This document shows, piece after piece, positions 1-7,557 of a DNA stretch of 23,098 nucleotides (the first letter of the stretch is position 1; the number at the start of each line of letters is the position of its first letter). Under the pieces are notes generated by a model. The model was given only the letters and a program-made list of their open reading frames with translations. It was not told where the DNA came from and did not search any database. The DNA lies in contig CBFDDH010000037.1 in assembly GCA_965603515.1 (NCBI GenBank), forward strand, positions 1 to 23,098, read 5' to 3'. The translations under genes and the position numbers were made by a program. This DNA is from JAUVZL01 sp965603515. GTDB taxonomy: Bacteria; Hydrothermota; Tepidihabitantia; SM23-42.

Positions 1-2
1 TT

Positions 3-88
3 GCCGAGATGGCGGAATTGGGAGACGCGGCGGACTCAAAATCCGCAGTTCTGAAAGGAGTGTGGGGGTTCGAGTCCCCCTCTCGGCA
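3..88 (+). tRNA. tRNA-Leu (anticodon CAA)
   Basis: Class II tRNA with long variable arm. The acceptor stem GCCGAGA (3-9) pairs with TCTCGGC (81-87), followed by discriminator A88. The anticodon stem is GCGGA/TCCGC with loop CTCAAAA, giving anticodon CAA, which reads UUG. The T arm is GGGGG/CCCCC around TTCGAGT. CCA is not encoded. Its promoter lies outside the window. From 89 to 251 there is no gene that I can see. Confidence 0.95.
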
Positions 89-234
89 CTCTTTGGATGA
101 ATTCGAAATCCGAATATCTAAATCCTAGACAAACCCAAAAAGATAAATCCGAATGCTGTAAACAAAGAATGTTTTGAATTTAGGTATTTGTATTTTGATA
201 TTATTTAGAAATTATTGTTTGAAATTTGTGATTT

Positions 235-258
235 AACCCGCCTTTGACGGGTTATGCT
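235..258 (-). terminator. Possible hairpin at the 3' end of the GH57 gene
   Basis: TAACCCG (plus strand 235-241) pairs with CGGGTTA (248-254), a 7-bp stem whose minus-strand copy contains the TAA stop of the GH57 gene. No U-tract follows on the minus strand, so termination is uncertain. Confidence 0.3.
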
Positions 259-2330
259 GTCCAGTTGTTTAACTTTACGTCGCGCAGACGGACCGTGAAT
301 TTCAAAGGCGGTGTACGGTCGATCTCAACGCCTTTTTGCTGGGCACTCACTGTGAATTCTACATTTGCTTCGCCATTTACATTTACAGTTGAAATGGGTA
401 TAGCTACTTCAACGATTTTGTCTATTTTATAGATTATATCAGATTGCTTACCAATCGTTATGATTGTTTCCACCGGTTTATAGAATTTCATGATATATTC
501 ATAGTCAGCTGGATTGTGGTTAGTGATATCTAATCTTATATAAAGATTTTTGTCATCAAAACCACAATAGATCATTGAAAACAAACCAGCAAAACGCTGC
601 ATTGTGCCGCCCATTCTTTTGACCCGGATGTACCCGGCATGAATCCATTCATAAAAGTGGGTTACTTTACCGTCAATATCCGGGGTCATTCGATCATTTG
701 GCTGCTGGGTTAGTATCTCTTCGGTTTTTTTGATCGGTGAAAACAATTCAGGTGGCGTTTCTTCGCCGATTTTTTTGTATATCCATATTGCATTGAGTCT
801 GAACAGTTCGTCAAAAACATCTGCGACAAGGGAGATATGTTCACCGCCAAACCACCAGTACCAATCACTGCCTTCTAGTATATACAATCGATCCCAAATA
901 CTTGGATCAGTTATATTTTTCTCTACAAGTTTATCTCGAATTTTTTTTACAATAAGCCACGCTTTGTGATCCTCGGCATGCCCTATCCAAATATTAAAAT
1001 TAGCACCGATCCAGGAGCCTGGGAATAGTGAAGGAAGTTCATTCTTTACTTCATTAGCCTCTAGGAATCCTGATATTGTCGTCGTGTGGATATCGCTTTT
1101 TGATAGCCTGTCATACAGCGTGTCCAGAAATTCAGTGCCGTCATTGGCATAGCTTTCCCATGCATTCTCACCGTCAAGGATTATCGGGATCAGGAATTTG
1201 TCAGAAGTTGGCAGGGTATTCGCGATATTCTCCAGCCTATTAACCAAGTCTTCTGCAGCTTGTTTTTGTTCCCATTGATTATAGACAAAGCCAATGAGAT
1301 CAGAAAGAATATGATCCCGGAATATGATATTTACATCGTTGTATTTCCATGGTTTATAGAGTAGGTCAGGACGATTAGGTATGACAGTATCTTCGCGTCG
1401 GAAAGATCTCTCAAGGCTACGCGCGAGGATTTCTTCATCTGTGGCGAGCCATTTGATATTAAATTCTGATAAAAGGGGAATTAATTCCTGACAAACGCTT
1501 CCTTCAGACGGCCAGAGTCCTTTTGGTTTTTGTCCAAAGAATTTCTCAAATACATTTATGCCTTCAGCTATCTGCTTTTTTGCATCTTCTATATAGGATA
1601 TCTCAAATGGAATAGCAAGATTAGGATTTGAAGCTTTTGCAAGGTTGCTATTTATCAAAAGCGGCAAAATGGGATGGTATAAAGGTGAGGTACTTATTTC
1701 AATTTGCCCTGATTCCAGTGCCTTTTTGTATTCATCAATAACCGAACCCATGATCCTGTTTTGAATAGCGATCACGCGGTCTTTGTCCTCTTCTTTGAAG
1801 TTCTTGCCCTTTTTGTACAGGTCTTCGATTTCACTACGGAATATGGGATCTACCCACACAAGGTTCGCCCAAATTTGAAGGTCACGAAATTCGTCAGTGG
1901 TAAAGCTTTGGGCGATGGTTGGCAGTTCTTGCTCGACAATATTCTTGCCTCTCTTTAAAAGGAGTGAAAAATACCGGCGGTTTATTTCGATCATGTGCTC
2001 CCAATTAGCAAGGAAAAAATCTCTTAAGATGTTAATTTTATCTTCGATAGTTAGTTCCTCAGCTTTTTTCTTGAAAAGAAGAAATTGCCGATCAGTACAC
2101 CGGTTGTTCTTGTAGTCATCGATTTGAAGGAGTAAAGATGGTGTGAAGTTGAATGTAAGGTGGATATCTGGGATTTTTTGGACATGCTTGAGCATATCCA
2201 GGTAGTCTTTAAGACAATGTAGTCTTACCCAGGGAAGGGGCAGAGTACAATCATCGGGCTTGGAATATATAGGTTGATGAAAATGCCAGAGGATAGCAAC
2301 TGATGTATTATGAGTCACGTTGTTCCTCAT
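252..2330 (-). CDS. Glycoside hydrolase family 57 (alpha-amylase / glucanotransferase type)
   Basis: A 692-aa retaining alpha-glucan hydrolase or transglycosylase. The GH57 conserved regions appear in order: HFHQP at residues 16-20; STSPLYHPILPL near 213-224; GLWPSEG at 271-277, whose Glu276 sits at the nucleophile position; FRDHILSDLIGF at 337-348, the acid/base Asp region; and DGENAWE at 386-392. The last ~110 residues, after about 580, look like a beta-rich DOMON/glucodextranase-type accessory domain. No signal peptide is evident, so it is probably cytoplasmic and acts on glycogen or maltodextrins; the exact substrate cannot be read from the sequence. ATG2330 has no strong ribosome binding site. 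Three GATTACAG copies lie just upstream (2332-2359). The neighbouring TPR gene has the same orientation, with a 157-nt gap. Confidence 0.88.
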   Translation of the reverse strand: MRNNVTHNTSVAILWHFHQPIYSKPDDCTLPLPWVRLHCLKDYLDMLKHVQKIPDIHLTFNFTPSLLLQIDDYKNNRCTDRQFLLFKKKAEELTIEDKINILRDFFLANWEHMIEINRRYFSLLLKRGKNIVEQELPTIAQSFTTDEFRDLQIWANLVWVDPIFRSEIEDLYKKGKNFKEEDKDRVIAIQNRIMGSVIDEYKKALESGQIEISTSPLYHPILPLLINSNLAKASNPNLAIPFEISYIEDAKKQIAEGINVFEKFFGQKPKGLWPSEGSVCQELIPLLSEFNIKWLATDEEILARSLERSFRREDTVIPNRPDLLYKPWKYNDVNIIFRDHILSDLIGFVYNQWEQKQAAEDLVNRLENIANTLPTSDKFLIPIILDGENAWESYANDGTEFLDTLYDRLSKSDIHTTTISGFLEANEVKNELPSLFPGSWIGANFNIWIGHAEDHKAWLIVKKIRDKLVEKNITDPSIWDRLYILEGSDWYWWFGGEHISLVADVFDELFRLNAIWIYKKIGEETPPELFSPIKKTEEILTQQPNDRMTPDIDGKVTHFYEWIHAGYIRVKRMGGTMQRFAGLFSMIYCGFDDKNLYIRLDITNHNPADYEYIMKFYKPVETIITIGKQSDIIYKIDKIVEVAIPISTVNVNGEANVEFTVSAQQKGVEIDRTPPLKFTVRLRDVKLNNWTA

Positions 2331-2487
2331 CGATTACAGTGATTACAGAAAGATTACAGTGATGCATTTTTGTCCATATAGTTTTTTATCATTGTTCCGT
2401 TGCGCGGGATCCTCGATTTTCCTATATTGTTCTTTAACATGATAAATCGGGATAATCGGTTATTTATCACCGTAATCGACAATGATT

Positions 2488-3147
2488 TTAATCATTGAAG
2501 AAACCAATATAGAATTTGGCATCCGACACGATGTCTGGTGGAGGGTCCTGTTCAAGCAGTTCTTCTAACATCTCCCTCGCTTCTTCTTTATTACCGAGTA
2601 AACCGGTTACACGAGCACAAGCAAGCATCGCCATCAAGTAAAACGGAGATTCTTTGTCAGCAATTATCTTTTTATAATAACTGAGCGCGGCTTCATAATC
2701 CTTTAGTCCTTCAGCTGAACATGCTGCACCGAAGCGAGCTGACGGAACAAGTAAGTAGTCTTTCTTCTGTACACTCAAGAACTTCTCAAAATTAGTCAGG
2801 GCCTGATCAAACCTACCGGTATTGTAGTATATTGTTCCCAGATAGTAATAGCCTATCTTTCCTGCTCTCGTATTTGAGTATTTTGAAGTTAGATCGAGGA
2901 GCGTATTTTCAGCTTCTTGAAACCTGCCCATTGTGACCAATCCCATCGCCTGGGTGTGGAGCATATCTGCTTCAGGATTTTGTGTTTCACGACCTGGTGC
3001 CAGAACGATTACAAGAACAATCGCTATAAGAGCCACCACCGCTATAAGAATCGAAGTCTCACGATGACGCACCACATACGTGATGATTTTGTTCATTATA
3101 GCCTGGAATTCATCTTTATCGTAATGTCCCCTTTTCATTTGTTGCAT
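2488..3147 (-). CDS. Membrane-anchored TPR protein
   Basis: A 219-aa protein with a cytoplasmic N-terminus of about 33 residues (Arg/His/Lys-rich), one transmembrane helix at about 34-51 (ILIAVVALIAIVLVIVLAP), and then roughly four tetratricopeptide units (about 65-215) including GRFQEAENTLLDL, GRFDQALTNFEKFL and KDYEAALSYYKKI. This layout (short N-tail, TM, periplasmic TPR) matches YfgM/TPR_21-type proteins, which in other bacteria act near the Sec translocon or cell-envelope assembly; that assignment is by architecture only. The start is supported by AAGGAGA five nt before ATG3147. It lies upstream of GH57 and downstream of tRNA-Arg, all on the minus strand. Confidence 0.75.
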   Translation of the reverse strand: MQQMKRGHYDKDEFQAIMNKIITYVVRHRETSILIAVVALIAIVLVIVLAPGRETQNPEADMLHTQAMGLVTMGRFQEAENTLLDLTSKYSNTRAGKIGYYYLGTIYYNTGRFDQALTNFEKFLSVQKKDYLLVPSARFGAACSAEGLKDYEAALSYYKKIIADKESPFYLMAMLACARVTGLLGNKEEAREMLEELLEQDPPPDIVSDAKFYIGFFND

Positions 3148-3277
3148 AATTTCTCCTTATGTACTTATATTTCAAATATTAAATTCAAAATCATCAACTA
3201 TATCCCGTACCTTATTTATAAAAGGATGCGGGATGCTCAATATTGCAGCTAAATCAAAGATTTAGGCAATATTGGCA

Positions 3278-3351
3278 TACCCCTGACCCGACTCGAACGG
3301 GTGACCTGCGGTTTAGGAAACCGCCGCTCTATCCTGCTGAGCTACAGGGGT
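3278..3351 (-). tRNA. tRNA-Arg (anticodon CCT), host attachment gene
   Basis: The minus strand folds as a perfect cloverleaf: acceptor ACCCCTG/CAGGGGT, D arm GCTC/GAGC, anticodon stem GCGGT/ACCGC with loop TTCCTAA (anticodon CCT, reads AGG), T arm ACCCG/CGGGT around TTCGAGT, and discriminator A. CCA is not encoded. Nucleotides 1-42 are duplicated exactly at 14108-14149. The integrase gene ends 11 nt upstream of the tRNA 5' end on the same strand, so no dedicated promoter fits between them. I see no good -10/-35 pair in the last 70 nt of the integrase gene. Expression is therefore probably by read-through from the integrase operon (inference). Confidence 0.96.
3310..3351 (-). repeat. Left attachment repeat (inside intact tRNA-Arg)
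   Basis: This 42-bp block is identical to 14108-14149. It covers tRNA nucleotides 1 to 42, from the 5' end through the anticodon to the 3' side of the anticodon stem. Identity stops exactly at the tRNA 5' end (3352 differs from 14150) and at 3309 versus 14107. It reconstitutes the tRNA 5' half. Confidence 0.85.
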
Positions 3352-3362
3352 TAAAAGCTCTG

Positions 3363-4424
3363 CTAATCACTAGTACCCATTTGTGGAAGGTTTGGGGAAG
3401 GTTTTTCCGACATTCCTGTGATGCTTTCGATCACCTTCCGCTTATGCTCATCATTCGGGTGCAAATAGCGTTCTGTACTCTGTAAGCACTTATGACCCAT
3501 CAGTTCCTGGACGGTTTTGATGTCTGCTCCCTGATTTACCAACCAGGTACCAAAGGTGTGGCGCAAATCATGAAAGCGTAAGTTGGCGATTCCCGCTCGT
3601 TTGCAGGTAGCTACAAAGGCATTCCTTATCGCGGTGCGACGTCTACCAGTACGACCAGGGAAGACATAGCCTGAATTGCGTATCTGTTTGCGTCTAAGTA
3701 AGAGCTTATTCACAACCTGATTCAGCGGTACTATGCGTGATGTGTTATTCTTCGCTTTTTGGACGATGACCTGTCGCTCTTGCCAGTCAACATCAGCCCA
3801 CTGTAAGTTGAAGATTTCGCCCAGCCGCATACCAGTATTCGCTGCAAAGATGAAGACATCTCGTGGCTCAGGTGTACTTGCGCTAAGCAGACGTTGCCAT
3901 TCATCAGCTGTGACATAGCGTATTCGAGCACCAGGTTGCTTAAATAGTCTGACGTGCTGCAGATGATTTTGCCTTAGATAACCCCATTCCAGAGCTTTCT
4001 TGAACATGTGTTTCATTAAGATCGCTTCACCATTAACTGTCGACTTGCAGAGTTTTGATTTCTTGGAGTAACCTTCTACGATCAGGTCGCCATCTAATCG
4101 CTGCAGCATATACTGTTCTAGCTCTAGTGGTGTGACCCGCTTGATGAATTTGCCGCTGAACCGTTTGAGTAAAGGTACGCTGCTTACCGTGTTCCGTTTG
4201 TAAGATGATGGTTGCTTGTGCTTTCTTGCCCACTTCAGGTACTTTTCCAGCAAGTTGTCAAAGATCAATTTCTTATGCGGTTGGTGGATTTCGTGTTTGA
4301 GTTCGTACTTGATGCGCTCTAATTCTTCTTCAGCTTGTTCTTTTGTACCAACCACATAACGAATTCTTCTGTTATGCAAGGAATAATAGATATACCATAC
4401 GCTTCCGCGTTGGTATATTTTCAT
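3363..4424 (-). CDS. Tyrosine recombinase / integrase
   Basis: A 353-aa phage-type integrase. The N-terminal ~50 residues resemble an arm-binding/AP2-like domain. The SAM-like core-binding domain spans roughly 53-160 and the catalytic domain 168-325. Catalytic residues visible are Arg200 (NTGMRLGEI), a Lys near 223-225, His285 and Arg288 (HDLRH), His311 (GHK) and Tyr320 (TERYL). The start is supported by GGAGG eight nt before ATG4424. It is the third gene of a minus-strand run (RHH, HTH, integrase) and is followed after 11 nt by tRNA-Arg. It should catalyse insertion and excision of the element at the 42-bp tRNA repeat. The catalytic set is complete, so it may be active. Confidence 0.93.
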   Translation of the reverse strand: MKIYQRGSVWYIYYSLHNRRIRYVVGTKEQAEEELERIKYELKHEIHQPHKKLIFDNLLEKYLKWARKHKQPSSYKRNTVSSVPLLKRFSGKFIKRVTPLELEQYMLQRLDGDLIVEGYSKKSKLCKSTVNGEAILMKHMFKKALEWGYLRQNHLQHVRLFKQPGARIRYVTADEWQRLLSASTPEPRDVFIFAANTGMRLGEIFNLQWADVDWQERQVIVQKAKNNTSRIVPLNQVVNKLLLRRKQIRNSGYVFPGRTGRRRTAIRNAFVATCKRAGIANLRFHDLRHTFGTWLVNQGADIKTVQELMGHKCLQSTERYLHPNDEHKRKVIESITGMSEKPSPNLPQMGTSD

Positions 4425-4484
4425 TTATTCCTCCATGGCTTTAGTATATTGAAAGCATGAAAAAAGTCAACATTGATAATATTC

Positions 4485-4697
4485 TTATCGCTTTTCCTTT
4501 CGAGATTCATTTCTAATTTCCTCTAACCTTGAGCTGAATTCATCTTTATCAATGCGCACCAAGCTGCCAAATTTTATACAGGGGAGATAACCTTTTGAGC
4601 ACCAGTCATAAACAGTTTTATTACTGACTCTCATTATACTTGCCACTTCATCAACAGTAAGATATTGACTAGTTTCAAGATCTAATTTTCGTAACAT
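4485..4697 (-). CDS. Excisionase-family helix-turn-helix protein
   Basis: A 70-aa MerR/HTH_17-type DNA-binding protein. YLTVDEVASIMRVSNKTVYD (12-31) forms the helix-turn-helix, and PCIKFGSLVRIDKDEF (39-54) is the wing typical of excisionase-like proteins (…I…G..RI…EF). The tail is basic. I chose ATG4697 rather than the longer reading from 4814: the shorter form starts 14 nt after the upstream stop, whereas the longer one would overlap the RHH gene by about 100 nt and add a non-conserved N-terminus. No clear ribosome binding site is present, so translational coupling to the RHH gene is likely. It lies 60 nt upstream of the integrase, as expected for a directionality factor. Confidence 0.8.
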   Translation of the reverse strand: MLRKLDLETSQYLTVDEVASIMRVSNKTVYDWCSKGYLPCIKFGSLVRIDKDEFSSRLEEIRNESRKEKR

Positions 4698-4711
4698 GAT
4701 AATGACCCGGT

Positions 4712-5122
4712 CTATTCTTCCTTTAGCAGATAATCGACCAGTGCTGATCTGATGATTTCGTTCATTGATAGACCGCTGCGCTTTGATATTTTCGCGAGTC
4801 GGTCTTTTAACCATTTCGGCATATTGATGACGAGTCTTTCATGTTTCTTCTGCATGCTCATTTTTGAGGTCTCTTTGATAACACGACGGTCATCAATGCT
4901 ACCTTCATCTTCACCAGTGTCAATTACGATGTTTTCTTTTGCCCAGGTTTTGAGATATGCATCTATGCCCTGCATTACCGTATCCTTAAGATCTTCCGTA
5001 TCAAGTTCGAGCTGCTTACGTTTTGGCAGTCTTTTTTTCTTCTTAACATAATATTTTTTTACACCCTCTGACAATGCATTATGGATAAATTTGTCCAGGG
5101 ACTTATCTCGTTTCTTTTTCAT
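4712..5122 (-). CDS. Ribbon-helix-helix DNA-binding protein
   Basis: A 136-aa protein. Residues ~90-136 (RLVINMPKWLKDRLAKISKR, then SGLSMNEIIRSAL) fit an Arc/CopG ribbon-helix-helix: a beta strand followed by two helices with the SxxE/I pattern. The N-terminal ~85 residues are highly charged (Lys-rich, then acidic) and unrecognised. GTG5128 is possible, but the AAGGAG motif overlaps it and lies five nt before ATG5122, so ATG5122 is preferred. It is the first gene of the integrase unit, behind a near-consensus promoter (5158-5185), so it is probably the autoregulator of integration genes or a partition-like factor (inference). Confidence 0.75.
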   Translation of the reverse strand: MKKKRDKSLDKFIHNALSEGVKKYYVKKKKRLPKRKQLELDTEDLKDTVMQGIDAYLKTWAKENIVIDTGEDEGSIDDRRVIKETSKMSMQKKHERLVINMPKWLKDRLAKISKRSGLSMNEIIRSALVDYLLKEE

Positions 5123-5157
5123 CGTCACTCCTTAATATCCATTATTGATATCATTAT

Positions 5158-5185
5158 ATTATATCAAATTACAGCAAATTGTCAA
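5158..5185 (-). promoter_or_regulatory. Promoter of the RHH-HTH-integrase(-tRNA) unit
   Basis: The minus strand reads TTGACA (5180-5185), 16 nt, TATAAT (5158-5163), pointing to ATG5122. Both hexamers match consensus. A TTGATAT/ATATCAA-like symmetry around the -10 could be an operator for the RHH protein. The stretch 5186-5396 holds no gene that I recognise. Confidence 0.75.
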
Positions 5186-5396
5186 GGGGTAAGATGAGAC
5201 CTATTGATTGAACCTTATATTGATCACGAATTGAAAGACTAATTCAAGAGGTTTAATAACAGTGTCTGGCGAGATAATTCTTTACACCACTTATTGATAT
5301 ATGGAAATCATGGTGGTTGACAGGTGCACCAATTTGTTAAAGCAGAATATGACAACCAGGTACTCGATACTAAATCGGACAGGATGGTAATGGTAT

Positions 5397-6896
5397 TTAG
5401 AAGTTTTTTCCTCGTCTTATATCAAGTCCTTTTCTCCAAATGAAAGGGATTTGATAAGTACCAGTTTTTGGAATCCGTTTTATGAAACCTATTGAAGATA
5501 ACTCATCCACTATCTTACGCCAGTTGTCTCCCAGCATGTTTTGTAGTGACTGAGCGTTGTGTTCTGCATATTTACCCTCAAACTTAGTGATTGCTTCTTT
5601 TAGATGCGGAAATTCCGCAAATAGAAAAGTTGTTTTCTTGTGGTTCGAGAGTTTTTCAATACTACTTTTAAGTATGCTTTCTTCTATTAATACATCCTGC
5701 GCCTTTGGATTAAGTTTAAAAACTCGATACTGCTGGGACTTTGCAATTCTGAAAAAATCAATTATGTCACGAGGTGTTACAATCCCGTTGCTATCAGCAC
5801 ATTTCGCATATAGCCAATTAAGGGTTGGTGTTCTTCCGATTGTCTTAGGGAAAACCCGATAAAACACTTCCTCCCTGTAGTCTTGGTCTTCGTCAATCTT
5901 CCCAGAATCTACACTATAGTAATATGTCAGATATTTCTTGGCAAATATACGCTTAACAATTAAATGTAGAATACCATCTTTTGACCACGTCATAGTTGAG
6001 GAGCATCTATCTGTAACATGTGTGAAAGCAGTAAAACCGTCTGCAGCCAAGTAATCAATGATGTCATCCCTTAAGAAAACCTTCACACGCAAGTAAGGAT
6101 TTGAGAAATTGTACGCTGCTTTAAGAAGTCCTTTCAAACCATTTCTTTCAATGTTTGAACGGCGAGGAAAAACTTCATCAAGACGATCGAGCATTAGCCA
6201 TATTTTAAACTTATTTTGCTTCAGTAAACTGACGAGATAGTCTCTGAATTCTGCGATATACACAGGTCGTTCAGCAATATCTTTTAGCAAATCAAATTCA
6301 AATTCGATACTTGGCTTAACAGATATAACTTGGGGCATATTACTATTAAACTTCGTTTCAGTGGCAAGTGCCATTTTCTTGCATCTTTTAAATCCTTCCA
6401 AAATAGAGTAAATCATATCTTTTAGAGAGAATTTCCCTTTTCTCAGCTTTAGACCCATTGCTGCCAACATTATATCAATCTGTTCTCGTTCTTGATTGCT
6501 GAAACTATTCTTTATCCCCTCAGTTGTGTGAACAAGGTTGTGAACCAAGGATATGAAGTATACACTCCAGAAGTTCTCAAATTCTATTTCATTATATTGC
6601 TCAAAGTCCTTTTGAAACAAACGAAAGATTGGATCGCCAGTTGCATTAATTCCGAATATACAGTACAGCTTGTCCTCTTCAACTAGATAGTCCCGCAAAA
6701 AGAAAAATACTCTGTAGAGAGCTGTTTTTCCTGAACCCTTGATTCCACGGACAATATCAATCCTGTCATGAAGATACAAATCATGAAATTCTTGAGTCCT
6801 AATTTGGGCACTTTCGAGTAGCGGATCCTTTTCTGCTGTTGAAGCTCCAATATCAAGGTCCTCCAAAAGAAGTTTAAGATCTTTTACTTTAATCAT
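5397..6896 (-). CDS. P-loop ATPase (Sll1717-like)
   Basis: A 499-aa cytoplasmic ATPase. Walker A GIKGSGKT is at residues 51-58; the Walker B region is WLMLDRLDE at 233-241 with hydrophobic strand and acidic pair. The N-terminus (…DLDIGASTAEKDPLLESA…, then …RIDIVRGIKGSGKTAL) resembles the Sll1717-type family of STAND/AAA-related ATPases often seen in defence neighbourhoods; that family name is from memory of the pattern. The C-terminal ~80 residues look like a winged-helix region ending in a basic tail. ATG6896 is preferred over 6923 because GAGGAGGTG lies three nt upstream. It is transcribed divergently from the lipoprotein and SIR2 genes through a shared symmetric promoter. Likely role: sensor or regulator of the cargo module. 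Confidence 0.72.
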   Translation of the reverse strand: MIKVKDLKLLLEDLDIGASTAEKDPLLESAQIRTQEFHDLYLHDRIDIVRGIKGSGKTALYRVFFFLRDYLVEEDKLYCIFGINATGDPIFRLFQKDFEQYNEIEFENFWSVYFISLVHNLVHTTEGIKNSFSNQEREQIDIMLAAMGLKLRKGKFSLKDMIYSILEGFKRCKKMALATETKFNSNMPQVISVKPSIEFEFDLLKDIAERPVYIAEFRDYLVSLLKQNKFKIWLMLDRLDEVFPRRSNIERNGLKGLLKAAYNFSNPYLRVKVFLRDDIIDYLAADGFTAFTHVTDRCSSTMTWSKDGILHLIVKRIFAKKYLTYYYSVDSGKIDEDQDYREEVFYRVFPKTIGRTPTLNWLYAKCADSNGIVTPRDIIDFFRIAKSQQYRVFKLNPKAQDVLIEESILKSSIEKLSNHKKTTFLFAEFPHLKEAITKFEGKYAEHNAQSLQNMLGDNWRKIVDELSSIGFIKRIPKTGTYQIPFIWRKGLDIRRGKNF

Positions 6897-6967
6897 ATTC
6901 ACCTCCTCTTTACTTAAGCACAACCCTAACCCACCTAAAACAGTGTCTCCTCATATCGTCCCGGAAT

Positions 6968-6995
6968 ATTGTAGCACGAAACGAGGGAGTGTCAA
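6968..6995 (-). promoter_or_regulatory. ATPase gene promoter (divergent, minus)
   Basis: The minus strand reads TTGACA (6990-6995), 16 nt, TACAAT (6968-6973). The -35 box is inside the left arm of the inverted repeat 6986-7008. Confidence 0.72.
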
Positions 6996-7008
6996 GGGTT
7001 GACACTCC
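6986..7008. promoter_or_regulatory. Inverted-repeat operator between divergent promoters
   Basis: A perfect 10-bp inverted repeat, GGAGTGTCAA (6986-6995), spacer GGG, TTGACACTCC (6999-7008). Each arm contains the TTGACA -35 box of one of the two divergent promoters, so a dimeric repressor bound here would block both. No U-tract follows on either strand, which argues against a terminator. Confidence 0.65.
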
Positions 7009-7026
7009 AAATGATGAGGGTATAAT
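6999..7026 (+). promoter_or_regulatory. Lipoprotein gene promoter (divergent, plus)
   Basis: TTGACA (6999-7004), 16 nt, TATAAT (7021-7026), both perfect consensus. The -35 box lies in the right arm of the inverted repeat. Spacing is identical to the opposing minus-strand promoter. Confidence 0.78.
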
Positions 7027-7051
7027 TGATTAGTAGATAAAGGGAGGTAAT

Positions 7052-7462
7052 ATGAAAAAAGTAGTAATAGCAGTCACACTCATGTCGTTCTTTTTTGTTT
7101 TTTGCTCCAGTCATTACACACCACCATATGAGAGTGAAACAGCAGCAGAATACGAAAATGGTTATATTGATGGCAAAGTGCAAGCGAGCAGAAGAACTCA
7201 ATCAAGTTGGATGTGGGGTGGTTGTGGTGGCTCATTAGTACTTGGTCTGCTTGGTGGGGGAATCGTAACTGCGATAGGTTATAACTCTGGAGAATATCCA
7301 CCATTTGAGCCAAAAGGAACTGATACGTACAAGAGAGGATTCATTGATGGTTTCCAGGATGGTTCATCAGATGCAAAAGGCAAAAAAGCACTGAGTGGAT
7401 GTTTAGTAGGTACACTAATCAACGTAGCTGCAATCGTTCTTATTTATAGCCTGGGAGATTAG
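7052..7462 (+). CDS. Small lipoprotein with two glycine-rich membrane segments
   Basis: A 136-aa protein. Lys-rich start, hydrophobic stretch and FVFC at 15-18 form a lipobox-like site (Cys18). The rest is an internal duplication: YENGYIDG (34-41) then a glycine-rich hydrophobic segment (about 56-76), and YKRGFIDG (93-100) then a second one (about 114-134). Glycine-zipper-like segments of this kind can insert into membranes or oligomerise. The start has AGGGAGG five nt upstream. I do not recognise a named family. It is first in the plus-strand cargo run and sits opposite the ATPase across the symmetric promoter, so it may be a membrane partner, effector or immunity protein of the module (inference). 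Confidence 0.68.
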   Translation: MKKVVIAVTLMSFFFVFCSSHYTPPYESETAAEYENGYIDGKVQASRRTQSSWMWGGCGGSLVLGLLGGGIVTAIGYNSGEYPPFEPKGTDTYKRGFIDGFQDGSSDAKGKKALSGCLVGTLINVAAIVLIYSLGD

Positions 7463-7484
7463 CTAAGCCGAATATCCCAGGTGG

Positions 7485-7490
7485 TATAAT
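7485..7490 (+). promoter_or_regulatory. Probable -10 box for the SIR2 gene
   Basis: TATAAT followed by TGGATGGTCG, aligned with the blocks after the -10 boxes at 7021 and 8716 (TGATTAGTAG, CGGATAGTAG). No recognisable -35 lies at the right distance. Confidence 0.45.
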
Positions 7491-7557
7491 TGGATGGTCG
7501 TAATAATAACATGCAATGCATTATAAAAAGGGAGGATCCAAGTAGAGGAGGACTATC

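Noticed and set aside
3363..4424. Minus-strand integrase as an XerC/D housekeeping recombinase
   Set aside because: It lies beside a duplicated tRNA segment with an excisionase-like gene upstream and has a longer, phage-type N-terminus.
4485..4814. Long 109-aa form of the HTH protein
   Set aside because: Its N-terminal 39 residues overlap the RHH gene by about 100 nt and show no domain; the 70-aa form starts just after that gene.
6986..7008. Bidirectional terminator between ATPase and lipoprotein genes
   Set aside because: The genes diverge, no U-tract follows the stem on either strand, and the arms match -35 boxes.
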